DNA of 64,000 nt from the NCBI GenBank assembly GCA_025455885.1, contig JALOLR010000012.1, positions 18,928 through 82,927 of the forward strand, given 5' to 3'. This stretch comes from Acidimicrobiales bacterium (GTDB lineage Bacteria > Actinomycetota > Acidimicrobiia > Acidimicrobiales > Acidimicrobilacustridaceae). The notes under the pieces are model-generated. The model had not been told where the DNA came from, ran no database searches, and was given only the letters and a program-made list of their open reading frames with translations. Below are positions 52,413 to 61,885 of the stretch, one piece after another; position 1 is the stretch's first letter, and every line of letters starts with the position of its first letter. The position numbers and the translations under genes are program-made.

Positions 52413-53447
52413 ATGGCGGTGGTCGACGTCGCGACCTTCACCCGGGAAGGCCCGGATCCGGTACCTCGCGAACCCGAGCCGCGTAGCCTGAAGACCAAGA
52501 AGGACAACGGTGACCGGGTCTTCCACGCCATCGCCTTCGCCGCCGGGCTCGTGGTGCTGGCCATCATGGGCTCGGTCGGGCTCTTCCTGGCCTTCGAGGC
52601 GGCCGACGCCCTCGGCGCGGTGGGCTGGAGCTTCGTCACCACCTCGGAGTGGGAGGTCGATCGCGGGCGCTTCGGGATCTCGGCGGTCATGCTCGGCACC
52701 GGTCTCATCGCCGCCGTGGCCGTGGTCGTGGCCATGCCGATCGCCATGGGCACGGCCCTGTTCATCACCGACATCGCCCCACCCCGCCTGCGGAGCACCC
52801 TGGTGTCGCTCGTCGACCTCATGGCCGCCGTGCCGAGTGTGGTCTACGGCCTGTGGGGGTTGTTCTTCTTCCAGGACGCCGTGCTCGGGCTGTCGCGGTG
52901 GCTGGCCACGTGGTTCGGGTGGATCCCGATCTTCGCGGTCGACGGCGTCGACCCGAGCGCCCCGCTCAACAACGCCACCGTCTACACCGCTTCGGTGTTC
53001 ATCGCCGGGATCGTGGTGGCGCTCATGGTGATGCCCATCCAGTGCTCGGTGATGCGGGAGGTGTTCTCCCAGGTACCGGTCGGTGAGCGGGAAGGGGCCT
53101 TCGCACTCGGGGCCACCCGCTGGGGGATGATCCGCATCGTGTCGCTGCCCTTCGCCCGGGGCGGGATCATCGGCGGCACCATGCTCGGCCTGGGCCGGGC
53201 CCTCGGCGAGACCATCGCCGTGGTCCTCATCATCTCGCCGAAGTTCGACATCAACTTCCACATCCTCGAGTCCGGGGCCAACTCGGTGGCCAGCCTCATC
53301 GCGCTGCGCTACGCCGAGGCCTCGGACCGTGCCCTGTCGGCGCTGTTCGCCGCCGGCCTGGCGCTGTTCATCATCACCCTGGCGGTCAACTTCACCGCCT
53401 CGTGGTTCGTGTCCAAGTCCCGGTCCGGCGCGGCGAGCGAAGCATGA
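52413..53447 (+). CDS. pstC: Phosphate ABC transporter permease
   Basis: A 344-residue permease with six predicted helices. The EAA-type loop is GAFALGATRWGMIRIVSLPF, followed by LGRALGETIAVVLI, a PstC hallmark. It pairs with PstA to form the membrane channel for phosphate. The N-terminus has ~30 charged residues before the first helix. ATG at 52413 preferred; TTG 52404 would overlap the previous gene. ATGA overlap with pstA. Confidence 0.94.
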   Translation: MAVVDVATFTREGPDPVPREPEPRSLKTKKDNGDRVFHAIAFAAGLVVLAIMGSVGLFLAFEAADALGAVGWSFVTTSEWEVDRGRFGISAVMLGTGLIAAVAVVVAMPIAMGTALFITDIAPPRLRSTLVSLVDLMAAVPSVVYGLWGLFFFQDAVLGLSRWLATWFGWIPIFAVDGVDPSAPLNNATVYTASVFIAGIVVALMVMPIQCSVMREVFSQVPVGEREGAFALGATRWGMIRIVSLPFARGGIIGGTMLGLGRALGETIAVVLIISPKFDINFHILESGANSVASLIALRYAEASDRALSALFAAGLALFIITLAVNFTASWFVSKSRSGAASEA

Positions 53448-54730
53448 ACCCGCCCCCTGACCTGCTCGAGCGGGACCGCGCCGACGTCGAGTCCGACGTC
53501 GGCGCCGCGGACGGCACGGGCGCCTCCCCGCCGGCCACTTCCCTCCCCGACGTGGTGGCCACGTCCGTGCCCCCCCACGGGCTGCGCACCCTGAGCGGCG
53601 TCTCCCGTGACGACCTGTTGACGATGGGCGGGGCGCTGCTGAGCTCGGTGTCGCTCACCCTCCTGCTGTTCGGCATCGTCACGCCGCTGCGCGGCCAGCC
53701 CGGCATGATCGTCGTCGGGTGGGCCCTGTTCCTCGCCGTGTACGGGCTGCTGGTCTCGATGACCGACACCCGCCCGGTGGTCGTCGACAAGGTCATGTCG
53801 GTGGTCCTCGGTTCGGCGGGGGTGCTGGCCTTCGGTGCCCTGATGTCGGTCATCATCTTCACCCTCTGGCGCGGGCGTGAGGCCCTGGTCACCTGGAACC
53901 TCTACACCCAGGACATGAGCGAGGCCGGTCCGCTCGACCCGATCACGGTCGGGGGCATCGGCCACGCCATCGTCGGCACCCTCATCATCATCGGGATCGC
54001 CATCGCCGTCACGGTGCCGCTGGGCCTCACCTGCGCGGTGTTCCTCAACGAGACCGACAACCCCGCCACCGGGTTCGTGCGCACCGTGGTCGACGCCATG
54101 ACCGCCCTGCCGTCGATCCTCGCCGGCCTCTTCATCTTCGCCACGTGGATCCTGATCCTCGGCTTCCCCCGCTCCGGTCTGGCGGCAGCCATCGCCGTGA
54201 GCATCATGATGCTGCCGATCATCATCCGCTCGGCCGACGTCGTCCTGCGCCTGGTCCCGGGTAACCTGCGCGAGGCGTCGTCCGCCCTCGGTGCTCCACA
54301 GTGGCGCACCGTGTGGCACGTGGTCCTGCCCACCGCCCGTTCGGGTCTGGCCACCGCCGTCATCCTCGGCATCGCCCGGGGGATCGGCGAGACGGCGCCG
54401 GTGCTGCTCACCTCCGGGTTCGCGGCGTCGCTGAACCTCGACCCCACCCAGAACCCGATGGTGTCGCTGCCGCTGGCCACCTTCGAGTTCGTCCGCTCCC
54501 CCCAACCCGCACTCATCGCCCGGGGCTTCGCCACCGCCGCCGTGCTCATGGTCCTCGTCCTCGTGCTGTTCGCCATCGCCCGCATCCTGGGCGGTCGTCC
54601 GGCCGGGCACGTGAGCAACCGGGGCCGCAAGCGCCTGGCCGCCCGTTCGGCTCGCGACCTGCGCCGCTTCGAGGCCCGCGACCTGGTCGACCCCGCCGGT
54701 GAGCCCCGTGCCCAGGAGGCACTCAAATGA
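53444..54730 (+). CDS. pstA: Phosphate ABC transporter permease, extended
   Basis: A 428-residue permease, over 100 residues longer than usual PstA. The extra N-terminal part has ~55 polar residues and about three more membrane helices. The core has ALGAPQWRTVWHVVLPTARS and GIARGIGETAPVLLTSGF, the classic PstA motifs. Coupled by ATGA overlaps to pstC and to pstS. Confidence 0.94.
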   Translation: MNPPPDLLERDRADVESDVGAADGTGASPPATSLPDVVATSVPPHGLRTLSGVSRDDLLTMGGALLSSVSLTLLLFGIVTPLRGQPGMIVVGWALFLAVYGLLVSMTDTRPVVVDKVMSVVLGSAGVLAFGALMSVIIFTLWRGREALVTWNLYTQDMSEAGPLDPITVGGIGHAIVGTLIIIGIAIAVTVPLGLTCAVFLNETDNPATGFVRTVVDAMTALPSILAGLFIFATWILILGFPRSGLAAAIAVSIMMLPIIIRSADVVLRLVPGNLREASSALGAPQWRTVWHVVLPTARSGLATAVILGIARGIGETAPVLLTSGFAASLNLDPTQNPMVSLPLATFEFVRSPQPALIARGFATAAVLMVLVLVLFAIARILGGRPAGHVSNRGRKRLAARSARDLRRFEARDLVDPAGEPRAQEALK

Positions 54731-56379
54731 TCCCCCGCCGTGTCCGTCTCGTCGCCGCCGTGCTCGGCGCCACCCTCGTGGTCGGCGCCCCGCTGCTCGG
54801 CTCCCCACTCCCCGCCGACGCCCAGGCCAGCTACGCCCGCATCTCGGGGGAGGGCTCGTCGTGGTCGGCGGGGGCCATCGACGCCATGCGCGTCAACGTC
54901 AAGCAGTTCGGTATCACCGTCGACTACAACCCGAGCGGCTCGACCGCCGGGCGGCGCAACTGGCTCAACGGCACCGTCGACTTCGCGGCCTCCGACATCC
55001 CCTTCCAGTTCCGGCCCGAGGACGGCTCCCAACCCGAGAACCCGGCCCCGGGCAGCTACGCCTACATCCCGGTGACCGCCGGTGGCACGGCGTTCATCTA
55101 CAACCTGCGGATCAACGGCCAGCGGGTCACCAACCTGCGGTTGTCGGGCGAGAACGTCACCCGGATCTTCACCAAGTCGATCACCCAGTGGAACGACCCG
55201 GCCATCCAAGCCGACAACCCCGGCCTCGCCATGCCCGACCGGCCCATCGTCCCGGTGGTCCGCTCGGAGGGCTCCGGTTCGACGGCCCAGTTCACCAACT
55301 GGATGATCAAGCAGCACGGCGGGCTGTGGAACGACTACTGCAACCGCTCCGGTCGTGCGCCGGCATGCGGGCAGACGTCGTTCTACCCGACCGTCGACGG
55401 CATGATCGCCCAGTCGGGCGACGTGGGCGTCACCGGGTACGTGACGCAGGGCTTCGCCGAGGGGGCCATCGGCTACGTCAACTACTCCTACGCGCTGGGC
55501 TCGGCGTTCCCGGTGGCCAAGGTGCTCAACGCCGCCGGCTTCTACACCGAGCCGACGCCGGAGAACGTGGCGGTGTCGTTGCTGCGGGCCCAGATCAACA
55601 ACGACGCCGGCTCGCCCGACTACCTCACCCAGATCCTCGACGGGGTCTACACCGACCCCGACCCGCGCAACTACCAGCTCTCGTCGTACTCCTACTTCAT
55701 CCTGCCCATCCAGGAGCGCGGCCAGTTCAATGCCGCCAAGGGCCGCACGCTGGGCGCGTTCACCTACTACGCCATGTGCCAGGCCCAGCAGCAGTCGGCG
55801 TCGCTCGGCTACTCGCCGCTGCCCATCAACCTGGTGACGTCGTCGTTCGACCAGATCCGCAAGATCCCGGGCGTCGAGGTGCAGAACATCAACGTCCAGC
55901 AGTGCAACAACCCGACGTTCTCCCCTGACGGCACGAACCTGTTGGCGGCCAACGCCCCGTTCCCCCCGGATTGCGACCGCATCGGGCCCACCCAGTGCAC
56001 GTTCGGTACGGGTGGGACGGCCGGGGTGGACACCCCGGTTAGCGGTGGCGGCGGAGGTGGCGGCGGTGAGGAGCTCGCTGGCGGGGTTGCCGGCGCCGCC
56101 GGTGGGGCCGGCGGGACCACCGACGAGCTGGCCCTCACCGACGACGTGCTCATCGATCCCGAGACCGGCCAGCCGATCACCGGCGCCAGCCGCCGGTCCG
56201 GGGCGAGCTCGTCCGAGCTCGCCGGAGCGACGACCACGGTCGTGGCCGGCTCGAGCGGGTGGTCGTCCACCCAGACCCTGATGCTGATCGTGGGACTGCT
56301 CGTCCTCGCGGCCGTGTTCGTGCCCGCCCTCATGTGGCGCAACATGTCGTCGTCGCCCACCGACGAGGCTCCGTCGTGA
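54727..56379 (+). CDS. pstS: PstS phosphate-binding protein with C-terminal membrane anchor
   Basis: A 550-residue protein. After a Sec signal peptide without lipobox (cleavage near DAQA, residue ~35), the PstS fold has ISGEGSSWSAGAI, NPSGSTAGRRNW with FAASDIPF, and RSEGSGSTAQFTNWM, the phosphate-contact loops. A Gly-rich linker (~430-445) leads to a C-terminal membrane helix (~515-535) and a short tail. Normal PstS is free or lipid-anchored; this one is tethered through its own helix. ATGA overlap with pstA. Confidence 0.9.
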   Translation: MIPRRVRLVAAVLGATLVVGAPLLGSPLPADAQASYARISGEGSSWSAGAIDAMRVNVKQFGITVDYNPSGSTAGRRNWLNGTVDFAASDIPFQFRPEDGSQPENPAPGSYAYIPVTAGGTAFIYNLRINGQRVTNLRLSGENVTRIFTKSITQWNDPAIQADNPGLAMPDRPIVPVVRSEGSGSTAQFTNWMIKQHGGLWNDYCNRSGRAPACGQTSFYPTVDGMIAQSGDVGVTGYVTQGFAEGAIGYVNYSYALGSAFPVAKVLNAAGFYTEPTPENVAVSLLRAQINNDAGSPDYLTQILDGVYTDPDPRNYQLSSYSYFILPIQERGQFNAAKGRTLGAFTYYAMCQAQQQSASLGYSPLPINLVTSSFDQIRKIPGVEVQNINVQQCNNPTFSPDGTNLLAANAPFPPDCDRIGPTQCTFGTGGTAGVDTPVSGGGGGGGGEELAGGVAGAAGGAGGTTDELALTDDVLIDPETGQPITGASRRSGASSSELAGATTTVVAGSSGWSSTQTLMLIVGLLVLAAVFVPALMWRNMSSSPTDEAPS

Positions 56380-59045
56380 CCCGGCTGACCTCTCCCCGCT
56401 GGCGTGCCGTGCGCAACGGCCTGATCGGGCTCTTCGGCATCGCCCTGCTGTCGACGATGGCCTCGCCGGCGTCGAACGCGGCTGCGCCACCGGTTCCCGG
56501 CAGCGCGGGCGTCGACACGTCGCTCCCGGATACCGATTCAGCGGTCACCGTGCGCGGTCGAGGTGCGTTCTCCGACCTCGAGATCCGGGTGAACCAGACT
56601 CGGGATCTCGTCAACCAGGCGGTCTCGCTCACCTGGACGGGCGCCACGCCCACCATCTCGACGAACGTGCGCTTCTCCCAGCACTACCTGCAGATCTTCC
56701 AGTGCTGGGGCGAGGCGGACGGGAGTGTTCCGGGCAACCCCGGCCCTCCCCCGGAGCAGTGCGTGCAAGGGGCGGCCGACGGCGTGCCTGATTCGGTCAA
56801 CACCGGACTGTTTCCCGCCGGCGGCCAGACCCTCACCCGGATCATCTCGCGTGTGGGGTGGGCGAACTACGACCAGGCCATCGCCGCAGGCGGAGTGCTC
56901 GACCCGACCACTGGGCTCGTCTGGCGCCCGTTCAGGTCCGTTGATGGTCAGGTGATCACCAACCACGTGAACCCCGCCTACGACCCCTTCGTCCAAGGGA
57001 GCAACTACTGGGTCAATCCCTACTTCAACATCGTGACGACCAACGAGGTCACCGGTTCGAGGACGCCGGCGAGCGGTGAAGGGGGCGCCTTGTTCAGGGT
57101 GGACACGGGAGTGGAGTCGTCGGGACTCGGCTGTGGCCAACGCCTGCTCCCAGCCGGTGGGGGATCGCCCTTCACGCCGAAGTGCTGGCTCGTGATCGTG
57201 CCCCGCGGTAGTGCGGTCGAGGAGAACGCGGGGACACCATTCGTCGACACGGCCTCGACGACCGGAGTCTTCAACTCGCCGCTGTCCCCGGTCTCCTGGG
57301 CCAACCGGATCGCAGTGCCGCTGGAGTTCAACCCTGTCGACAGCCAGTGCTCTATCAACGACGAGGACCGCCGGATCGTGGGGACCGAGCTCTTGGTTCC
57401 CGCGGTGTCGAGCTGGCAACTGGCGCTCTGCGCGACCGAGGGGCTCCCTCCCTTCACCTACGGGACGGTCACCGATTCCGCAGCGCGTCAGCAGATCTCC
57501 CAACCCGCCGCCGGAGCTGCCGGGATGGCGGTGACGCAGCGGCCTCTCGACCCGCAGCTGGAGGACCCTCGGAGCCCCACGGTGTACGCGCCGCTCACGG
57601 TCTCGGGGGCGGTCATCGGGTTCACCGTGGAACGGAGCCCGCTCCCTTCAGCCCCGGCGGAAGCCCAGGAGCTCTCTGGCATCCGGGTCGCCGAGCTGAA
57701 CCTCACCCCGCGCCTGGTTGCCAAGCTCCTCACTCAGTCGTACCGTTCCCAAGTCGACATCCGAGGTGAGGCGGCGCCGTACGAATGGCGGGTGACGAAC
57801 GCCGACGACCTCGGAACCGACCCCGACTTTCTCCAGTTCAATCCTGAATTCCAGCAGCTGCAGTCGACGGGGGGCCGCAACTTCGGCGGTCTGGCCCTAC
57901 CGGTACGCAACTCCGATCTTGCTCGTGAGGTCTGGCAGTGGGTGCTGGCCGATCCCGAGGCGAAGGCATGGCTCGACGGTCGAGCGGACCCATGGGGCAT
58001 GGTCGTCAACCCGGTGTATGCCACCACAGCGACGGCGAACGTCAACGGGTTCCCGTTTGCCGACCCAGTCCCGGATTCCTTCCCGAAGGCCGATCCGTTC
58101 TGCTTCGAGTCGCCGCCTCGTGGAGAGATCCAGCCGACACCGTTGTGTGGGACGGATTGGATGCCCTACCTGCAGGGCCTTCGCGAGGGTGCCGGGGCGA
58201 CGAGGACGACCACGGACGGGGCCCGGGTGGTGGAGAACCCGTTCGCCCAGTCGGCCGATCAGGTGTGGCGACGCGCCGCCCCGCAGCCGCTCGGCCGTCG
58301 GCAGTTCCTCTCGCTCACCGACTCCGCTTCCGCGGCCCAGTTCGGGATCCAGGTGGCACGGCTCAGTCGCGCCGGCGACAACCGCCCCGATCGCCGGTTC
58401 ATCGCCCCTGACAACGGAGGGCTCACGGCTGGAATCGCCGGCTTCGTCGCGACCACCGAGCCGGCCGTGCTCGAGCCGGACCCGACGGGCGACGCTCCTG
58501 CCGGGTATCCGCTCACGGCGCTCACCTATGCCGCAGTGCGGCCTCTTGCCCTTGATGCCCCGGCCCGAGCCGAGTACGCCGCCTTCATCGAGTACGCGGC
58601 TGGATCGGGCCAGGTGCAAGGGACCAAGGGCGGTGAGCTGCCGCCGGGATACGCGGCGATGCCGATCGAGCTGCGAGAGCAGGCGCGGGCTGCCGCAGCG
58701 ACGATTCGGGATCTTCAGCCCGCCGCACCTCCGTCCGAAGAGGCAGTCCCCCCGCCCGCCTCGGCGACGCCTTCTGCGTTTCCGATCGCGCCGGCGTCGC
58801 CGGCGCGATCGGGTGCCTCGACCTCGCCGTCGACTGCTCCGCCAGTCCCGGCCGCCCCGGCCGCCGCCGTCGAGGCAGTCCTGGACGAGCCGGCATCTTC
58901 GGGCCTGCTGACGCCGATACTGGCGCTCGCCCGCAACCGCTTCGTCCTGCCTGTGATGGCGGCGACCGCCCTGGTCGCGGCGCTCGGAGCACTCGAAGTG
59001 GCCAAGCGTCCGCGACGGGCCGGGAGATCGGCGGGGGGTGCGTGA
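56376..59045 (+). CDS. Large secreted, membrane-anchored protein of the pst locus
   Basis: An 889-residue protein with signal peptide (residues ~12-35), a long extracytoplasmic region and a C-terminal membrane helix (VLPVMAATALVAALGALEV) with basic tail. The middle part (ELSGIRVAELNLTPRLVAKL and FLQFNPEFQQL) and its place after pstS suggest a divergent substrate-binding-like protein, but I see no phosphate loops. Cysteines are paired in several places (CSINDEDRR, ALCATEG). The codon use is less GC-extreme than in neighbours. GTGA overlap with pstS. Confidence 0.8.
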   Translation: MTRLTSPRWRAVRNGLIGLFGIALLSTMASPASNAAAPPVPGSAGVDTSLPDTDSAVTVRGRGAFSDLEIRVNQTRDLVNQAVSLTWTGATPTISTNVRFSQHYLQIFQCWGEADGSVPGNPGPPPEQCVQGAADGVPDSVNTGLFPAGGQTLTRIISRVGWANYDQAIAAGGVLDPTTGLVWRPFRSVDGQVITNHVNPAYDPFVQGSNYWVNPYFNIVTTNEVTGSRTPASGEGGALFRVDTGVESSGLGCGQRLLPAGGGSPFTPKCWLVIVPRGSAVEENAGTPFVDTASTTGVFNSPLSPVSWANRIAVPLEFNPVDSQCSINDEDRRIVGTELLVPAVSSWQLALCATEGLPPFTYGTVTDSAARQQISQPAAGAAGMAVTQRPLDPQLEDPRSPTVYAPLTVSGAVIGFTVERSPLPSAPAEAQELSGIRVAELNLTPRLVAKLLTQSYRSQVDIRGEAAPYEWRVTNADDLGTDPDFLQFNPEFQQLQSTGGRNFGGLALPVRNSDLAREVWQWVLADPEAKAWLDGRADPWGMVVNPVYATTATANVNGFPFADPVPDSFPKADPFCFESPPRGEIQPTPLCGTDWMPYLQGLREGAGATRTTTDGARVVENPFAQSADQVWRRAAPQPLGRRQFLSLTDSASAAQFGIQVARLSRAGDNRPDRRFIAPDNGGLTAGIAGFVATTEPAVLEPDPTGDAPAGYPLTALTYAAVRPLALDAPARAEYAAFIEYAAGSGQVQGTKGGELPPGYAAMPIELREQARAAAATIRDLQPAAPPSEEAVPPPASATPSAFPIAPASPARSGASTSPSTAPPVPAAPAAAVEAVLDEPASSGLLTPILALARNRFVLPVMAATALVAALGALEVAKRPRRAGRSAGGA

Positions 59046-59767
59046 TGCGATCGAGTCGTGTCAGCCGTGGGCTGAGCGTCGCAGGGGTGCTCGCCGTCGG
59101 GCTGATCGTGCTGGGGGTGCGTCCGACCGCTGCCGAGGTGTCGAGCTCTGGCACGCTCGAGATCCGGTCGGCGGAGGGAGGAACGATCGCCGAGGGTGGC
59201 AGCCGGACGCCGTTCAGCCTCCTGATCCCACCGGGCGCCGAGTGCCAGGGCGACAGCGCCGATGACGGGTACGTGGTCCACAGCTTCATGATCCCGAGCA
59301 ACGAGGATCCCGCGTCGTTGACCTTCTCGCCCCAACCGGAGGGGGAGGGCCGGTATCCGCTCTATCTGGCGACGACCGGGCGCTACAGCAACCAACTCAC
59401 CCAGGACGCGCCCGAGCTCGGCGACCCCGGGGTGCTGGATCAACCAGAGCCGTTCAGCTTCGAGGCCTTCGAGGGCGCGGAGATCCCGTCCGGCGAGTAC
59501 CGGATCGGGATCGCCTGCTCGTTCGAGGGAAAGACGACTCGGTACTGGGACACCGTGATGGTCGTCACGCGCGCTGCGGACACTCAGCCCGTCGAGTACT
59601 CGTTCACCGTGCCCGGAGCCAACTCCGACGTCGACCGAGAGGCATCGGCCGGCTGGGCGTTGGCTCTCGGCGTCGTCGTGCTTCTCGTCCTCGCCGTCGG
59701 CGTTCTCGTCGTGGTTCGCCGCAGATCTTCACATCCGAAATCGGAACTCTCCAAGGAGTCGTCATGA
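59042..59767 (+). CDS. Secreted, membrane-anchored surface protein (paralogue of next gene)
   Basis: A ~241-residue protein: signal peptide (to ~residue 30), one extracytoplasmic domain with ECQGDSADDGYVVHSFMIPS and IPSGEYRIGIACSFEG, and a C-terminal helix (ALALGVVVLLVLAVGVLVVV) with basic tail. The C-GDSA and IP-G-Y-IG-AC patterns are shared with the next gene, so the two are paralogues. No LPXTG motif. GTG 59042 or ATG 59045 can start it. Function unknown. Confidence 0.8.
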   Translation: MMRSSRVSRGLSVAGVLAVGLIVLGVRPTAAEVSSSGTLEIRSAEGGTIAEGGSRTPFSLLIPPGAECQGDSADDGYVVHSFMIPSNEDPASLTFSPQPEGEGRYPLYLATTGRYSNQLTQDAPELGDPGVLDQPEPFSFEAFEGAEIPSGEYRIGIACSFEGKTTRYWDTVMVVTRAADTQPVEYSFTVPGANSDVDREASAGWALALGVVVLLVLAVGVLVVVRRRSSHPKSELSKESS

Positions 59768-60750
59768 TCATCCGTACCCCTCATCGCCGCCGGGCGGCTT
59801 CCCGGCTCTCGGCCGCGGGTGCCGTCATGTCCGGCTTCATGCTGGTCGTGAGTGTCTGGTCGGTCGGCGACGGTGGCTCGAACCCTGTCGCTGCGGCGCC
59901 GGTGGGTGGCTCCGCGACCATCGAACCGGCGAGCGGCGTGACCTCGACGGAGTACCGGGTGGTGCCCGCGGCAGGAGCCGCCTGCAGTGGGGACAGCGCT
60001 TCTGCGGACTACAGGGTGCAGAGCTACATCGTTCCGGTGTCCGTCGATCCGGCGACGATCGCCTTCGGGGCGAACGGGCGACCCCAGCCGCCGGGAACCG
60101 GCGCCGACCTCCGCGAGTCGCTCTGGACCGCCACCGGCAGCCGGTTCGTGAACGGTTTGACCGACCTCGCCGTTCCACCGTCGGTCGAGGGACAGATCTC
60201 GGGCCTGCCGGCATTGAGTTGGGCCGGACTCGTGCCCAACACCGCCACGATCATCCCTCCCGGTGACTACAACCTCGGCTACGCGTGCACGAGGGTCGTG
60301 GACGGCGCCGTCGAGCTGGACCGCTACTGGAACGCCGTCGCCACCTTCGTCGTCGATCCTGCCGACCCGGCGGGCGTGGCGTGGACGGCTGCCGATCCCG
60401 ACCCGACGACCACGACCACGGTGCCCGACGGCTCTACGACTACGACCCCGGGGGACACGACGACCACGACCCCGGGGGACACGACGACCACGACCCCGGG
60501 TGAGACGACGACCACGATTGCCGGTGAGACCACCACCACCTTCGGGTCCGGTGGTGGGGGGTCGGGGAACAGCCCCACGACCTTCGGCTCGGGGACACCG
60601 TCGGGGGCGTCGTTGGCCAGCACCGCCGGGCAACTCCCGTTCACCGGCAACTCACCGTGGAACCTGGTGGTGTGGGGTGCGCTCATGCTCGTCTTCGGGC
60701 GGATGGCCATCCTGCTCGGTCGTAAGCCCCGGGTGAAGACCTCCGGCTGA
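59764..60750 (+). CDS. Cell-wall surface protein with LPFTG sorting signal
   Basis: A 328-residue protein. Signal peptide; domain with ACSGDSASADYRVQSYIVPV and IPPGDYNLGYACTRVVDG (paralogous to the previous gene); a Thr-rich tandem stalk; then LPFTG, a membrane helix (WNLVVWGALMLVFGRMAILL) and RKPR tail. This is a complete sortase substrate signal. ATGA overlap upstream and TGATG overlap with the sortase-like gene. Confidence 0.88.
   Translation: MIIRTPHRRRAASRLSAAGAVMSGFMLVVSVWSVGDGGSNPVAAAPVGGSATIEPASGVTSTEYRVVPAAGAACSGDSASADYRVQSYIVPVSVDPATIAFGANGRPQPPGTGADLRESLWTATGSRFVNGLTDLAVPPSVEGQISGLPALSWAGLVPNTATIIPPGDYNLGYACTRVVDGAVELDRYWNAVATFVVDPADPAGVAWTAADPDPTTTTTVPDGSTTTTPGDTTTTTPGDTTTTTPGETTTTIAGETTTTFGSGGGGSGNSPTTFGSGTPSGASLASTAGQLPFTGNSPWNLVVWGALMLVFGRMAILLGRKPRVKTSG
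60433..60528 (+). repeat. 24-bp tandem repeat, four copies, encoding a Thr-rich stalk
   Basis: Units start at 60433, 60457, 60481 and 60505 and encode STTTTPGD, TTTTTPGD, TTTTTPGE and TTTTIAGE. The middle copies are nearly identical, so copy number may vary between strains and change stalk length. Confidence 0.85.
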
Positions 60751-61868
60751 TGACCGACACCCTCGACGAACGACCGCCTCCCCCGGGGCTCTTCGGCCTC
60801 GGCATCGTCGAGGAGCAGGAGGGCCTTGTCGACGGCGAGTTCGTGGAGGTGCGCGAGCCGCGCCGGCGCTGGTGGCGACGGGAGAAGCCCGACCCCTCGG
60901 TGCCCGTCCCGCCGCTGTCGCCGCGGGCCAAGCTGTTCCAGGGCGTCCTGGCGCTCATCGCCATCCTGGCCGGCACGTTCGTGCTCGACATGTTGGTCAT
61001 CAGCTCGCTCCAGCAGCGCTCTGCGCAGCAGGAGCTCTTCGACTCCTTCCGTGAACAGCTGGCCAAGGGCACGGCGCCCATCGGCCCCAACCAGCCCGTC
61101 ACCGAGAACACCGAGTCGTCGACACCCACCCTGCCCACCCCGACGGCCACCTCGGCCACCGGCGGCGCGGCCTCGCCCAGCACCACGGTCCCGGAGGAGC
61201 CCCAGGAGGTGCTGCTCGCCCCGGGCAGCCCCGTCGCCTACATCGAGATCCCGGCCATCGGGGTCAGCCAGGTCGTCGTCGAGGGCACGACGAGCGGCCA
61301 GCTCTTCGCCGGGCCCGGCCACCGCCGCGACTCGCCCCTGCCCGGCCAGGAGGGCACCACCATCATCATGGGCCGCAAGGCCTCCTACGGCGGCCCCTTC
61401 TCCCAGATCGCCGAGCTCGAGGAGGGCGACGTGATCCGGGCCACCACCGGCCAGGGAGTCTGGGACTACGAGGTGATCGGCGTGCGCCGCGAGGGCGACC
61501 CGGTGCCCGAGCCCGGCGAGGCCGGCAGCGGGCGCATGCTGCTCATGACGGCCGACGGACCGGCGTTCTTCCCCGACGGGGTGCTCCGCGTCGACGCCGA
61601 GCTCACCGGTGACGCCGTCGGCGCACCCGAGCGACCCTTCACCGCCGACACCCTGCCCGCCGCCGAGAAGCCGATGGCGTCGGACACGAGCACCCTCTAC
61701 GCCCTGGTGCTGTGGCTCCAGGCCCTCGTGCTGGTGATGGTGGGGGCCGTGTGGACGTGGCAGAAGCTCGGGCGGGCCAAGGCGTGGATCATCTTCCTGC
61801 CCCCCATGGCGTTGGTCAGCCTGTTCGTCGCCGGCCAGGCGGCCCGGCTCCTCCCCAACCTGCTCTGA
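60750..61868 (+). CDS. Sortase-fold membrane protein lacking catalytic His and Cys
   Basis: A 372-residue protein. Membrane helix at ~62-83, linker, class E-like sortase domain at ~160-286 (VAYIEIPAIGVSQVVVEGTT, GPGHRRDSPLPGQEG, ASYGGPFSQIAELEEGD), then two C-terminal helices. In the usual AGHR motif the sequence is MGRK (His replaced by R209), and the usual TTCHP is MTADG (Cys replaced by A268). R280 is kept. It is therefore probably inactive as a transpeptidase, despite following an LPFTG gene. Confidence 0.85.
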   Translation: MTDTLDERPPPPGLFGLGIVEEQEGLVDGEFVEVREPRRRWWRREKPDPSVPVPPLSPRAKLFQGVLALIAILAGTFVLDMLVISSLQQRSAQQELFDSFREQLAKGTAPIGPNQPVTENTESSTPTLPTPTATSATGGAASPSTTVPEEPQEVLLAPGSPVAYIEIPAIGVSQVVVEGTTSGQLFAGPGHRRDSPLPGQEGTTIIMGRKASYGGPFSQIAELEEGDVIRATTGQGVWDYEVIGVRREGDPVPEPGEAGSGRMLLMTADGPAFFPDGVLRVDAELTGDAVGAPERPFTADTLPAAEKPMASDTSTLYALVLWLQALVLVMVGAVWTWQKLGRAKAWIIFLPPMALVSLFVAGQAARLLPNLL

Positions 61869-61885
61869 ACCGAGGAGATCCTCCC

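Noticed and set aside
56376..59045. Calling the 889-residue protein a second PstS
   Set aside because: The serine-rich phosphate loops seen in the gene upstream are not recognisable, so only a general anchored-protein call is made.
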